In this document: piece by piece, positions 16,971-25,186 of the stretch
Layout of the letters: every line of letters starts with the position of its first letter
Position numbering within the stretch: position 1 is the stretch's first letter
NCBI GenBank assembly: GCA_963972255.1
Contig: CAXATO010000006.1
Span: 62,001 to 126,000, forward strand
Direction: 5' to 3'
DNA length: 64,000 nucleotides
From: UBA1479 sp002706405
GTDB taxonomy: Bacteria > Pseudomonadota > Alphaproteobacteria > Rhodospirillales > Casp-alpha2
Made by a program: the position numbers and the translations under genes
Notes under the pieces: generated by a model
Database searches by the model: none
What the model was told of the DNA's origin: nothing
Seen by the model: the letters and a program-made list of their open reading frames with translations, nothing else

Positions 16971-17879
16971 ATGGAACTTTGGATCCCGATCACCGTCCTT
17001 GCGGCATTTCTTCAGAATGCGCGGTCGGCGTTGCAAAAACATCTGAAGGGGCGGCTGACGACCCTGGGCGCGGCCTATGTCCGCTTCCTGTATGCCATGC
17101 CCTTTTCGCTGCTTTACCTGTGGGGGCTGCATGAGATCGGGGGCAAGGACCTGCCCGTATTCAATACGACCTTCCTGATGTATTGCGTTCTCGGCGGGGC
17201 CAGTCAGATCCTCTTTACGGTGCTGTTGCTGTACCTGTTCCAGTTTCGCAACTTTGCGGTCGGCACGACCTTTTCCAAGACCGAAGTGTTCCAGGTCGCC
17301 GTCTTAGGCTTTCTGATCCTGGGCGACACGGTGACCGCATCCGCCGCCGCCGCCATCGCGCTGGCGGGGGTCGGCGTCGTCGTGCTGTCGGCGGGGCAGT
17401 CGAAGATATCGCTGAAGGCGCTGGTGGCCGGGGTGACGGAAAAGCCGACCATGATCGGGCTCATCTGCGGCGCCTTCCTGGGGGCGTCGGTCGTATTCTT
17501 CCGCGGGGCGGCGCTGTCCTTGAAATGGGACGATTTGGCGATGACCGTCGCCTATACGGTGTCGGTGTCATTGGTTATCCAGACGATCGCCATGGGGGCC
17601 TTCCTGGCGTGGAAAGAAGCGCCGACCCTGAAGGCGGTCTTCGTCCATTGGCGATGGTCTGCGGCGGTAGGTGCGGTCGGTATGGCCGGCTCCATCGCCT
17701 GGTGCTTCGCCTTCACGATGCAGAACGCGGCCTACGTTCGTGCCCTGGGGCAGATCGAACTGGTCTTTACCTTCGCCGCGTCGATTTTCCTGTTCAAAGA
17801 AAAGGTGGCGCGCCTGGAAGTGATCGGGATCGCCCTGATCGTTTTGGCGATCCTGCTGCTGATCCTCAGCCGGGCGTGA
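16971..17879 (+). CDS. EamA/DMT-superfamily transporter
   Basis: A 302-residue inner-membrane protein with ten predicted helices in two halves, the EamA drug/metabolite transporter layout (ALQKHLKG near helix 1, FSKTEVFQVAVLGFLILGD in the first half, VRALGQIELVFTFAASIFLFKEKV in the second). It probably exports an amino acid or other small metabolite; the substrate is unknown. It stands alone behind an unusually long, AT-rich leader with a 9-bp inverted repeat, which suggests specific regulation. Confidence 0.85.
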   Translation: MELWIPITVLAAFLQNARSALQKHLKGRLTTLGAAYVRFLYAMPFSLLYLWGLHEIGGKDLPVFNTTFLMYCVLGGASQILFTVLLLYLFQFRNFAVGTTFSKTEVFQVAVLGFLILGDTVTASAAAAIALAGVGVVVLSAGQSKISLKALVAGVTEKPTMIGLICGAFLGASVVFFRGAALSLKWDDLAMTVAYTVSVSLVIQTIAMGAFLAWKEAPTLKAVFVHWRWSAAVGAVGMAGSIAWCFAFTMQNAAYVRALGQIELVFTFAASIFLFKEKVARLEVIGIALIVLAILLLILSRA

Positions 17880-17900
17880 TCCCGCCAGCGCCGTCGGCGC

Positions 17901-18308
17901 CTAGTGGAACTCTTCGACCTTCATCTTGATCAGAAGCTTGCCTTTCTCGTCGACGCTCTCGATGAGGCGCGCGGTAAAGGATACCTTGGCGCCGGTCTTG
18001 GCTGTCTCCAAGTCGTCGACGCCGATGTTGACGAACAGCTCCGGTCCTGGCGCGCCATCCATATCGACCAGCATGCCGGCCGCCGGCGCGTAGTCGTCTT
18101 CGTGCCATTTTCGGGTTTCCGTGACCGTGCCTGACCATTTCACGAGTTTGTTGTCGAGGCCCTTCACGTAGGCCTTGAAGCTGTCGGCGCCCTTGGCCAA
18201 TTCCGGTGCGATCTGCTCAAAGGTCAATGTGCTGGGTTCCTTCGCGCCGCATGCGGCGAGCCCGAAACTAGCGGCCGTGGCAACGGCAATAATGAATGAC
18301 TTGTGCAT
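17901..18308 (-). CDS. Hypothetical lipoprotein
   Basis: A 135-residue lipoprotein: start at ATG 18308 with GGGAGAG upstream, signal peptide HKSFIIAVATAASFG and lipobox LAAC. The mature part binds no recognised ligand; it contains KWSGTVTETRKWHEDDYAPAAGMLVDMDGAP, an OB-fold-like strand pattern seen in small tRNA_anti-like periplasmic proteins (inference). It converges with the DMT gene, with a small GC hairpin between the stops. Function unknown. Confidence 0.7.
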   Translation of the reverse strand: MHKSFIIAVATAASFGLAACGAKEPSTLTFEQIAPELAKGADSFKAYVKGLDNKLVKWSGTVTETRKWHEDDYAPAAGMLVDMDGAPGPELFVNIGVDDLETAKTGAKVSFTARLIESVDEKGKLLIKMKVEEFH

Positions 18309-18516
18309 CAGTGCTCTCCCCAAATGTACAGTTCCGATGAGTCGATTCGCCCGGAAGTTGCGCGGCTTGATCGGCGAGTTCGAACGCAAAATCTAGCATA
18401 ATGGCTGGCCGAATAAATGGCGCATGGATCGTTCAGGATAAAAATGTCATATTTACTGGCGACGCGGCCCGCGAATACTCGGGCCGCATTTGTTCAACGG
18501 TTAAGGGGGGCATGCA

Positions 18517-19104
18517 ATGGCCGGACCTAAGAAAACAGTTTCGAAGAAGCCCGCGGCAAAGAAGCCGGCGGCCAAGTCCGCGACGGCCAAAAAGCCCGCC
18601 GCGAAAAAGGCGGCCAAACCCGCGGCCAAGAAGCCGACGGCTAAAAAGTCCGTTGCGAAGAAGCCCGCTGTCAAGAAGTCCGCAGTGAAGAAGCCCGCCG
18701 CCAAGAAGACCGCGGCGAAGAAGTCGGCAGCGAAAAAGACCGCCGCCAAAAAGCCTGCGGCGAAGAAGACGGCGGCGAAGAAGCCTGCGGCGAAGAAGTC
18801 GGCAGCCAAGAAGCCTGCAGCGAAGAAGGTCGCCGCCAAGAAGAAGGCGGCCAAGAAGCCTGCGGCGAAGAAGTCGGCAGCGAAGAAGCCCGCCGCGAAG
18901 AAGACCGCTGCCAAAAAGTCTGCGGCTAAGAAGGCTACTGCTAAGAAGCCTGCGGCTAAAAAGGCTGCTGCTAAGAAGCCGGCCACGAAGAAAGCCGCTG
19001 CCAAAAAACCCGCCGCTAAGAAGAAGGCGGCCAAGAAGCCCGCAGCCAAAAAGACCGCGGCGAAAAAGCCGGCTGCACGGAAATCCGCTGCAAAGAAGAA
19101 ATAG
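18517..19104 (+). CDS. Histone H1-like Lys/Ala-rich repeat protein
   Basis: A 195-residue protein made almost wholly of pentapeptides of the form AAKKP/AAKKT/AAKKS, about half Ala and a third Lys, with AAGGGGGG-type ribosome-binding sequence ahead of the ATG. It resembles the C-terminal tails of eukaryotic H1 and bacterial H1-like proteins (HctB, AlgP), which bind DNA non-specifically and compact the nucleoid. No globular domain precedes the repeat. Repeat number is expected to vary between strains. A short protein at 55632-55922 ends with the same type of tail. Confidence 0.85.
   Translation: MAGPKKTVSKKPAAKKPAAKSATAKKPAAKKAAKPAAKKPTAKKSVAKKPAVKKSAVKKPAAKKTAAKKSAAKKTAAKKPAAKKTAAKKPAAKKSAAKKPAAKKVAAKKKAAKKPAAKKSAAKKPAAKKTAAKKSAAKKATAKKPAAKKAAAKKPATKKAAAKKPAAKKKAAKKPAAKKTAAKKPAARKSAAKKK
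18540..19100 (+). repeat. Degenerate 15-bp tandem repeats coding AAKKx
   Basis: About 37 units of roughly 15 bases (GCC-GCC-AAG-AAG-nnn with synonymous variation) run through the H1-like gene. Third bases vary freely (aag/aaa, gcc/gcg/gca/gct), showing that the peptide and not the DNA is conserved. Such tracts are prone to length change. Confidence 0.85.
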
Positions 19105-19231
19105 GCATGCATGGCGCGTCCGGCCCTTTCTTTAGGGTCGGATGATGCCGTTGTCTGTTTTGGTTTTTGTCCCGGCGGTCACGCGGTTTTCCCCCATCAT
19201 GTCAGGGGCTTTCCCAGTTCCGCGCCATGGT

Positions 19232-19253
19232 CGCTGATCCGGTCGGATCAGCG
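19232..19253. terminator. 9-bp hairpin spanning a stop codon, junction 19104/19248
   Basis: Perfect stem CGCTGATCC / GGATCAGCG with loop GGTC; the TGA of the phosphatase gene (minus strand, 19248-19250) lies in the right arm. No U-tract. It is the strongest hairpin of the convergent-junction set. Confidence 0.45.
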
Positions 19254-19916
19254 CTCTTGTGCGTCGGGCAGTGCCGTGCCCGCTTTGACGTTCCAGAATC
19301 GAATGCGCACATGGCCATTCGTGATGTCGAGCAGCGATGCCGCGCCCGTCGCCATCTTGGCATTACCGGCGGCTTGATGGCCGGCCAGACCTTCCGATGT
19401 CAGGTCGAGGAAATAGCGCAAAATTCCGTTCGATGAACAGATCAGCGCCGTATCGTCGGCGCCCAGGCGCGCCGACAGGTCCGCGGTCAGGTTCTTGATA
19501 TCGCGCCGTACGGTATCGGCGCCGGGCAGCCATTGGGCGGTTTCCGTCGGCCAGCGGCTTTCTTTTTCCCAAGCGTCGAGTTCGCGCGCCGCCGCCGGCC
19601 CAAAGCGGTCGATGATTTCAGGGTCACTTAGTCCGCCCCAGGGGCCGTAGTCGATTTCGGTCAGCCGCGGGTCGACCTCGGCCGTTTCCGATGCGCCGAG
19701 GTCCGTCATGAGAATTTCCGTATGCCGCTGCGTGCGCTTGAGCGGCCCACAGACAAACAGGCCGGGGCGGATCGATGTCTTCTTCAAGGCGTCTGCCAAT
19801 GCGTGCGCCTGGCCTTCGCCGGCGGCGGTCAGGGGCATGTCTTCGTTGGCGCCGACCCGAACCGGCGTCTGCCCCGCTTCGAAGGTATTGCCGTGGCGGA
19901 CCAGGAGAAGCCTCAT
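19248..19916 (-). CDS. Histidine phosphatase (phosphoglycerate mutase-like) family protein
   Basis: A 222-residue protein starting MRLLLVRHGNT, with the RHG phosphohistidine motif at residues 7-9, a phosphate-pocket Arg in PLKRTQRHT and a second catalytic region EIDYGPWGG. The usual later His motif is replaced by ICSSNGILRYFLD, so the second catalytic His (normally in sHg) reads Asn; activity may be altered. Its ATG overlaps the kdsB stop by four bases, so a job in Kdo, sugar-nucleotide or phosphosugar metabolism is likely. Confidence 0.8.
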   Translation of the reverse strand: MRLLLVRHGNTFEAGQTPVRVGANEDMPLTAAGEGQAHALADALKKTSIRPGLFVCGPLKRTQRHTEILMTDLGASETAEVDPRLTEIDYGPWGGLSDPEIIDRFGPAAARELDAWEKESRWPTETAQWLPGADTVRRDIKNLTADLSARLGADDTALICSSNGILRYFLDLTSEGLAGHQAAGNAKMATGAASLLDITNGHVRIRFWNVKAGTALPDAQER

Positions 19917-20728
19917 GGGCGGACGGCGCCCGTGCCATCGTAGACGGTCAGCAGTTCGCCCTCGCGGGCGATCAGGTCTTCGGCGGCGGCAAGATCGGCG
20001 GGGCTGTCGATGGACCAATGCGTGCGCCCCTTGTAGTCCACGGGCACGACCCGAATGGGGATACCGTTCTCCAGCGCCCGAAGCTGCTCAAGGCCCTCGG
20101 TTTTCTCCAGCAGGCTTTCCGGCAGATCGACCAACGCGGCCAAGGTCTCGCGCCGATAGCCGTAAATGCCGACATGACGGTAAATCGGCGCGGCGGTGGT
20201 GCGGCGAAAGGGAATGACCGCTTTCGAAAAATACAGCGCGTTCGATTGTCGATCCAAGACGACCGTCGTGCCGCTCGCCGGGCTGTCCTTCTTGTGCGCT
20301 TCGAGGGCGGCAAGCTGTGTATCGCTGAGGGCGACCGCCGGCGTGGCGATGCGCACGTCCGGGTCGGCAAAGGCGCCGGCGACGGCGGCCACCACCCAGG
20401 GCGGGGTCAATACCGCGTCGCCTTGCAGGTTGATGATCACGTCCGGTGCCTCGGTCATGGCAAGGGCGGCGGCATGGGCGCGCTCCGTGCCGTTGCGGCA
20501 GTCCTCGGGCGTCATCACGGCCTCGGCCCCGAAGCCGGCGGCGGCTTCGGCGATACGTGGGTCGTCGGTGGCGATGCAGACGCTGTCCACACCTGTGGCC
20601 GCGCGGGCAAGGGCCCAAATCCGCTGCACCATGGCGACGCCGGCCACGGGGGCCAGCGGCTTGCCGGGAAAGCGGGTCGAGCCCCAACGGGCGGGAATGA
20701 CGACGACGGTCCTGAGACCTTTGGGCAT
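19913..20728 (-). CDS. kdsB: 3-deoxy-manno-octulosonate cytidylyltransferase
   Basis: A 271-residue CMP-Kdo synthetase. The start at 20728 has GGAGGAG upstream. Motifs include VVIPARWGSTRFPGKPL (nucleotide-binding loop), ATDDPRIAEAA, LQGDAVL (variant of the usual LQGDEP) and IYGYRRETL. It couples Kdo to CMP for lipopolysaccharide assembly, which shows a Gram-negative envelope. Usual family length is 240-260 residues. The replacement of E in LQGDEP by AV is a mild oddity that might signal a related nonulosonate or capsule Kdo enzyme. Confidence 0.85.
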   Translation of the reverse strand: MPKGLRTVVVIPARWGSTRFPGKPLAPVAGVAMVQRIWALARAATGVDSVCIATDDPRIAEAAAGFGAEAVMTPEDCRNGTERAHAAALAMTEAPDVIINLQGDAVLTPPWVVAAVAGAFADPDVRIATPAVALSDTQLAALEAHKKDSPASGTTVVLDRQSNALYFSKAVIPFRRTTAAPIYRHVGIYGYRRETLAALVDLPESLLEKTEGLEQLRALENGIPIRVVPVDYKGRTHWSIDSPADLAAAEDLIAREGELLTVYDGTGAVRP

Positions 20729-20812
20729 GGGGTTTCTCCTCCGCCTCTTTTCTATGTCAGGCCATCCTCGCAAACAACAGCGGACAGCACCTGGGCCGCC
20801 CGTACCGCCAGA

Positions 20813-20925
20813 TAGATAAAATTTGAAGAAAAATTACATTAAATAAATAACAAATATAATCAAAAATTATGAACAAATAATATAGTTGATGGGAACATAG
20901 ACGAAAGTAATAATAATACAAATGT
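20813..20925. other. AT-rich island upstream of a small orphan gene
   Basis: This ~110-bp stretch is extremely AT-rich (long runs of a/t such as aaataaataacaaatataat), contrasting with the flanking DNA. It lies in the divergent gap between kdsB and the gene at 20954. It may hold promoters or a nucleoid-protein (xenogeneic silencer) site. Confidence 0.5.
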
Positions 20926-20953
20926 TGCGAGAATCGGCGGTCGGGGTGAGGCC

Positions 20954-21397
20954 ATGAGTATTCTAGGTAATTTTGTTGCCACGGCGATTGAAGAAATCCG
21001 TAGCAGCCTTTCCGACAACCAGAAGGCGGACCCGACCCTGGTTGTCGGCGCGGCCGATGTGAACGGCCTCAACAATTTCGCACCTGCCGACGGCGCCGCG
21101 GCAGGCGATGCCACGCTCGCTCTTCGCTCATCCAACGAAGAGCCCCGGTCCGGGAGCGGCAATTTGCTCCCCGGCACTGCCCATCCCGGGCCGGGAACCC
21201 ACCCTATCGGCTTCGATCCGGTCGTCACGCCCGCAGTCGAGGTCTTCATCGATACGGACGATACCCGGGGCATCCTGGGCGATGTTGATTGGGATGTGCT
21301 GGCCGGCGGCGATGCCGCCGTGCGCATCATGGGTAATGACGGACAGCTGAGCCGCTCTGCGTCCTACTTTCCTTCGAAGGCTTTGACCAGCTCCTGA
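20954..21397 (+). CDS. Small acidic hypothetical protein
   Basis: A 147-residue protein with GGGGTGAGG just upstream of its ATG. It is acidic, rich in Gly, Ala, Asp and Pro, with no signal peptide or membrane helix (EEIRSSLSDNQKADPTLVVGAADVNG..., EVFIDTDDTRGILGDVDWDVLAGGDAAV). I do not recognise it. Its last 34 bases overlap the end of the convergent 917-residue gene. Coding status is likely but not certain; the preceding AT-rich DNA suggests possible acquisition. Confidence 0.5.
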   Translation: MSILGNFVATAIEEIRSSLSDNQKADPTLVVGAADVNGLNNFAPADGAAAGDATLALRSSNEEPRSGSGNLLPGTAHPGPGTHPIGFDPVVTPAVEVFIDTDDTRGILGDVDWDVLAGGDAAVRIMGNDGQLSRSASYFPSKALTSS

Positions 21398-24117
21398 GCG
21401 ACCTGCTTGGCGATTCCCTTGGCGAGCGTCGCGAACCCCTTTTCCAGGTTGCCTAAGTTCTCCCGGTAGACATGCCGTTTGTTGAGGATGGAGACATCAG
21501 CGATCAGGGTCGGACTGTCGCCCTTCTTGCCGGCGGTCAGAATCCCTTCCAGGCTGCCGGATGCCCCAAGACCGTTGAGCTTGAACCCTTGCCCCGCCTT
21601 GGCCACGGCCTCGGTCGCCTTGGCCACACCCTTGTTGACGGCCCGTGCCGCTTCAAGCACGCCTTGGGCGACCTCCAGGCCGGCCTGGGCGGTCTTCAAC
21701 TCGGCCTCCAGGGCGATTACTTCGGGTGAGGCCTTGGTCGCCGCCCCGGCGGCCTTCTTGGCCGCGCCCAGCGCCCAGTCGGCGGTCTTTCTGGCCGCTT
21801 CCAAGGTTTTGATTTCGGCTTCCAGGCCGATGGCCTCCGCCTCTTCCTTGCCGGCCTTGCCCAGCTTCAGTTTCTTGGCGTCATGCTTGGCCTTCTTGCG
21901 CAGGTCATGGGCCTTCTGCTTCTTGTCGGAAATCTGGCGGCTCAGGCTGTCGACCTTCTTCTTGGCGCTGTTCAGGCTGCTGTCCGCCTTCTTCTTCGCC
22001 GCTTCCGCCTTGGCCTCGGCGTGTTTGATCTTGCCATTGATGCTCTTGATGCTGTTCTCGGCTTTCTTGACGTCGTTCTCGGCCTTCTTGATGTCCTTGT
22101 CCGCCTTCTCGAAGCCCTTCAGGGCCGCCTTGGTCAGGGATTTGAACTGGTCCAGGTGCTTGGAGTTCAGGATCGCCTCGAAGGCGAGGTCGCTGCCCGG
22201 TTTGAAGCCGTCCGATTCCACGGTCAATTGCGCATCGAAGGCGCCGCCGAACTTGGTTTCCGTGGCCAGCACCATCTTCCGGGCGCCCAATTCCAGGTCG
22301 AAGGCCTCCTTGAAGCCCTTGAACAGGTCGAACTCGCCCTTGATCAGGAAGCTGGGCGCGGTCGACGTATTGCCCACGATCTGAAGTTCGGAATCCTTCA
22401 GCGTCATCGGCCCCAGTTTGATCGGCGCAAGGGTGCCGAGGAACGAAATTCCTTCTGTCGAGACGTGACCGGCGACGCCGCCCAACTCGCTGCCATGAGC
22501 CCAAAGCTGGCCCGAGATTGCCATGCCCGCCCCTTCAATGGACAGCTTCTCGACCAGGTCGTCGGGCAGATGGGCCCCCGGCGTCATGAAGGCAAAGGCG
22601 ACGTCACGGAACTCGGCCTTAACTTTCTTGATTCCGTTGACGTTGACCTTTGAGTGTTTGAGCGCCTGCGCCATCAGCGACGTGAAGGGCAGCTTGTTCA
22701 GGGTGCCCGCGAAGGCCAGGGCCTCCGGTGCGAAGGCGGCTTCGGGCAGGATCACCATGTCGGCCGTCGCGCGCACATTCTCCTTGCCGATGCCGATGGT
22801 GCCGTCGATCAGCACATCGAAGGCACCGGTTTCGTTGATGCCCACGGACATGAACGGATTGGCGAGGGTCAGGCCATGAATGCCGGCCGCGTTCTTCCAG
22901 TTGCCCTGCATATGGCCGGACGCCTCGACCTCGACCACTTCTTCGCGATCGACCACGTCGAAATCGACCCCGAATACCAGGGTCTCCTTCTTCGACTTGA
23001 CGTCGACGGCGGTCGAAAACCCGACGGCCTGTTCGATTTTGGATAGTTTGATGAAGAACGACGTTTCGGCGCCGGCCTTGGCCTTCATGAACGGGAAGCC
23101 ATGCTTGGACGGAACGGAAAAGGCGACCTTCAGGTCGACCGCCGGGGTGCCGCCGAACACGCCTTCGACCGTGCCGTCGATTTCCACGGGTTGCACGATG
23201 CCGATGGTCGACAGGCCGCTTTTGACGGACTTGGGTTGGATTGCCGGGTCGAAGCTGGTCAGGATGTTGATGCCCGACACCAATTCCAGGTCACCGTCGG
23301 GTAAGCTGCCGCCCGTGGAAAAGAACTGCTGCATGGCGAGCGGCAAATCGCTGTAGGCCCCCTTCAGCCCCTTGGTCGACGACAGGATGCGCATCTTGGG
23401 CATCACCACGTCCTTGAGGAAACCCTTGTTGTGGCCGACCAGCTTGCCCAGGGTCATGGGCTTTTCCACGTTCAGGCCGACGTTCCAGCTTTTCAGGGAC
23501 TTGTCGTAGAAGGCGACGGCGTCCAGGGTCTCGCCCTTGAATTCCATCTTGCCGCCGATCGCGTCCAACGAAATCGTCGGTGATGAAAACGCCATCTTGG
23601 CGGCGCCCGGAATGTGTTTCATTTCGGAAACCTGGCTGAGGTGCAGCGAAGTGTCGGGCAGGGACAGGGCGAAATTGGTGATCGTCTTTTCCTCGACCGC
23701 CAGTTCGATGATCACTTCGCGCGGCTTGCCGCCGTTCCTGAAGGGGCCGCCGACCTTGCCGTCCAGGGCAATCTCGAACACGCCCTTGGCCGCCTTCAAG
23801 GTCATGGCGACATCGGTCAGGTCCAGAAAGGACATGCCGAACGCGTTGTCCCATTTCAGCTTCTTGTCGTCGAGGGTCGTGAAGACGAAGGTCTTGTTCT
23901 TCAATTCCTCGGCATCGATGGTGCCGCCGAACTTGAGTTTTCCGCCGCCCATTTCCTTGGGAAACTTGATGGTGATGTCCGATGTCGCCACATCCAGGAA
24001 CACGGGAACCGTGGCCCAGCCGGCTTCCTTGAGGCCGTCCTTGACGGTGGTTGTGGCGGCCTGGGCCGTGTTGGTGGTGAAAAGAATGGTCAGGAAAATG
24101 GCAATAAAACGTTTCAT
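21364..24117 (-). CDS. Large secreted protein with C-terminal coiled coil, unknown family
   Basis: A 917-residue protein, starting MKRFIAIFLTILF; residues 1-20 form a signal peptide ending TAQA. Residues 21-660 appear all-beta, with recurring strand blocks of the kind IDGTVEGVFGG, LIDGTIGIGK and FKGETLDA, reminiscent of repeated lipid-binding or barrel-like modules; no enzyme motif is visible. Residues ~669-840 are a Lys/Ala/Glu-rich coiled coil, and a final ~75 residues look globular (LIADVSILNKRHVYRENL). It is presumably periplasmic or surface-located. It is divergent from the sodium-channel gene, sharing a 217-bp promoter gap. No function is assigned. Confidence 0.8.
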   Translation of the reverse strand: MKRFIAIFLTILFTTNTAQAATTTVKDGLKEAGWATVPVFLDVATSDITIKFPKEMGGGKLKFGGTIDAEELKNKTFVFTTLDDKKLKWDNAFGMSFLDLTDVAMTLKAAKGVFEIALDGKVGGPFRNGGKPREVIIELAVEEKTITNFALSLPDTSLHLSQVSEMKHIPGAAKMAFSSPTISLDAIGGKMEFKGETLDAVAFYDKSLKSWNVGLNVEKPMTLGKLVGHNKGFLKDVVMPKMRILSSTKGLKGAYSDLPLAMQQFFSTGGSLPDGDLELVSGINILTSFDPAIQPKSVKSGLSTIGIVQPVEIDGTVEGVFGGTPAVDLKVAFSVPSKHGFPFMKAKAGAETSFFIKLSKIEQAVGFSTAVDVKSKKETLVFGVDFDVVDREEVVEVEASGHMQGNWKNAAGIHGLTLANPFMSVGINETGAFDVLIDGTIGIGKENVRATADMVILPEAAFAPEALAFAGTLNKLPFTSLMAQALKHSKVNVNGIKKVKAEFRDVAFAFMTPGAHLPDDLVEKLSIEGAGMAISGQLWAHGSELGGVAGHVSTEGISFLGTLAPIKLGPMTLKDSELQIVGNTSTAPSFLIKGEFDLFKGFKEAFDLELGARKMVLATETKFGGAFDAQLTVESDGFKPGSDLAFEAILNSKHLDQFKSLTKAALKGFEKADKDIKKAENDVKKAENSIKSINGKIKHAEAKAEAAKKKADSSLNSAKKKVDSLSRQISDKKQKAHDLRKKAKHDAKKLKLGKAGKEEAEAIGLEAEIKTLEAARKTADWALGAAKKAAGAATKASPEVIALEAELKTAQAGLEVAQGVLEAARAVNKGVAKATEAVAKAGQGFKLNGLGASGSLEGILTAGKKGDSPTLIADVSILNKRHVYRENLGNLEKGFATLAKGIAKQVAQELVKAFEGK

Positions 24118-24198
24118 GACTTCGCCCCCCGCGAAATGTCTGGAACCGGGATTTGCGCCGATATTTAGACGATGCGGAGCGTCAAACCATTGCGCACC

Positions 24199-24231
24199 AC
24201 GTGTGGGTTGATGTGTTGAATTATCACACGT
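24199..24231. promoter_or_regulatory. Inverted repeat in the divergent 24117/24335 promoter region
   Basis: ACGTGTG (24199-24205) and CACACGT (24225-24231) form 7-bp arms separated by 19 bases, in the gap between the 917-residue protein and the sodium channel. It may be a dimeric operator controlling both directions. Confidence 0.35.
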
Positions 24232-24334
24232 AATTCGCGAATTGGCGACCCTGGGGGGCGATAAATTGCAGTCGCCCGCGGCAGCGTCTAAACGTAGTCT
24301 ATCAACGTCATCCACGGAGCCGGCAGGAACAGGC

Positions 24335-25186
24335 ATGCAGAGCGCCGACAACGATCCAGAATTACCCCTATCGGGCGGTCACGCGGGAGAGCCTGTCGCC
24401 GGCTGGCGCGGGCATCTGATCGACCTAGTCGATGGGACCGGGTTCCGAACAACCGTCGTTGTCATCATCGTTCTCAACGCGATCATCCTCGGTTTGCAGA
24501 CGACGGAGGAAGTGAACGGCGCCCATCTGCATATCCTCCATTCCCTTGATGACTATGCCCTTGGGTTTTTTGTCGTCGAGTTGTCGCTGAGGATGTTGGC
24601 ACACCGCGGCGCGTTCTTCCGCGACGGATGGAGCATCTTTGATTTCGTGGTGGTCTCCGTCGCCCTGTTGCCGGTTGGCGGCGGTCTTGAGATTTTCCGC
24701 GTCCTGCGCGTCCTCAGGATCATGCGCCTGGTGACGGTCATCCCAAAGCTGCGCAAGGTTGTGTTGGCCATGCTGAGCGCATTGCCCGGTATGAATGCCG
24801 CCTTGGTTCTGCTTGCGGTCGTGTTCTACATGTTTTCGGTGATCACAACGAAACTGTTCGGCGAACAGTTTCCGGGTCTGTTCGGGTCCATCGACAATTC
24901 GCTGTTTACCTTGTTCCAGATTATGACCCTGGAAAGCTGGGCGTCGGGCATCGTGCGGCCGGTCATGCATCTACATCCCCATGCACCGCTGGTGTTCGTG
25001 CCGTTTATCCTGTTGACGGCCTATGGCATCGTAAATTTGTTCGTCGCCATGGTCGTCGCGGCCATGAGCCAGGTGTCCCAGGAGGAAGCGGAAGAACACG
25101 ACGCCGTCATCCAGGACCTTGCACAAGAAGTCCGCAAACTGCGCGTTGAAATCCGCGAGCTGCGAGATGAAAGGGAACAGAAATGA
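24335..25186 (+). CDS. Voltage-gated sodium channel homologue (BacNav/ion transport protein)
   Basis: A 283-residue single-domain channel subunit (start MQSADND, AGGAAC upstream). S4 carries four Arg at three-residue spacing (FRVLRVLRIMRL, residues 121-132). The pore loop contains TLESWA (198-203), the selectivity-filter sequence of bacterial Na+ channels such as NaChBac, and S6 (GIVNLFVAMVV) is followed by an acidic/basic coiled coil (residues ~248-283), the BacNav tetramerisation element. It should form a homotetrameric Na+ channel in the inner membrane. Its stop overlaps the next gene (ATGA). Confidence 0.93.
   Translation: MQSADNDPELPLSGGHAGEPVAGWRGHLIDLVDGTGFRTTVVVIIVLNAIILGLQTTEEVNGAHLHILHSLDDYALGFFVVELSLRMLAHRGAFFRDGWSIFDFVVVSVALLPVGGGLEIFRVLRVLRIMRLVTVIPKLRKVVLAMLSALPGMNAALVLLAVVFYMFSVITTKLFGEQFPGLFGSIDNSLFTLFQIMTLESWASGIVRPVMHLHPHAPLVFVPFILLTAYGIVNLFVAMVVAAMSQVSQEEAEEHDAVIQDLAQEVRKLRVEIRELRDEREQK

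Noticed and set aside
16720..17046. Possible 108-residue gene in the AT-rich leader
   Set aside because: It has a fair ribosome-binding site but overlaps the DMT gene start and its sequence is dominated by Arg/Ser with no domain.
18501..19112. Long minus-strand open frame opposite the H1-like gene, rich in Phe/Ala/Leu
   Set aside because: It is the mechanical complement of the AAKKx repeat (aag/gcc codons give ctt/ggc), has no ribosome-binding site and no natural composition.
21371..21380. Palindrome CCTTCGAAGG at the overlapping 21397/21364 junction
   Set aside because: It is a short restriction-like palindrome with no loop, and is not comparable to the hairpins at other junctions.
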